Below are positions 5,616 to 5,629 of a DNA stretch of 5,629 nt, one piece after another; the first letter of the stretch is position 1, and each line of letters opens with the position of its first letter. This stretch comes from Rickettsia typhi (GTDB lineage Bacteria > Pseudomonadota > Alphaproteobacteria > Rickettsiales > UBA1997): assembly GCA_945874115.1 (NCBI GenBank), contig CAMCFD010000091.1, positions 1-5,629 on the forward strand, given 5' to 3'. The position numbers and the translations under genes were made by a program. The notes below the pieces were generated by a model that made no database searches, was not told the origin of the DNA, and saw only the letters and a program-made list of their open reading frames with translations.

Positions 5616-5629
5616 GGGATAGTAAGGTT

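Overview
The window is AT-rich bacterial chromosome, roughly two-thirds A+T by eye, and is packed with housekeeping genes. It most likely comes from an alphaproteobacterium with a reduced, AT-rich genome of the Rickettsiales/Holosporales type. Three things point there. The left-edge gene is 5-aminolevulinate synthase, whose C4 pathway is the alphaproteobacterial route to heme. RuvX carries the roughly 20-residue N-terminal extension usual in that class. The small DnaA-like AAA+ protein is an HdaA-type protein. The species cannot be named from the sequence alone.

Layout from left to right: the 3' end of hemA (+, cut by the window edge) converges on ruvX (-) across a 29-base gap. ruvX and gatC (+) start back to back, 24 bases apart. 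gatC is followed 42 bases later on the same strand by an hdaA-like gene (+). About 160 bases of AT-rich spacer then separate hdaA from the 3' end of a complete mfd (-), which fills nearly two-thirds of the window. The last 69 bases hold the mfd leader and a good sigma70-type promoter whose -10 box is bracketed by an 8-bp inverted repeat.

Functionally this is a mixed core-genome segment: heme synthesis (HemA), tRNA-dependent amidation (GatC), and a set of replication, repair and RNA-processing proteins (RuvX, HdaA, Mfd). No shared pathway links them all. The usual partner gatA does not follow gatC here. Shine-Dalgarno sequences are scarce: only gatC, and an alternative internal start of ruvX, have a recognisable one.

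I found no mobile element, CRISPR array, tRNA, rRNA, toxin-antitoxin or defence gene, and no convincing undescribed system. The points most worth a second look are a roughly 33-residue insertion in the Mfd helicase core, the face-to-face promoters predicted at ruvX/gatC, the inverted repeat around the mfd -10 box, and the gatC-hdaA arrangement.
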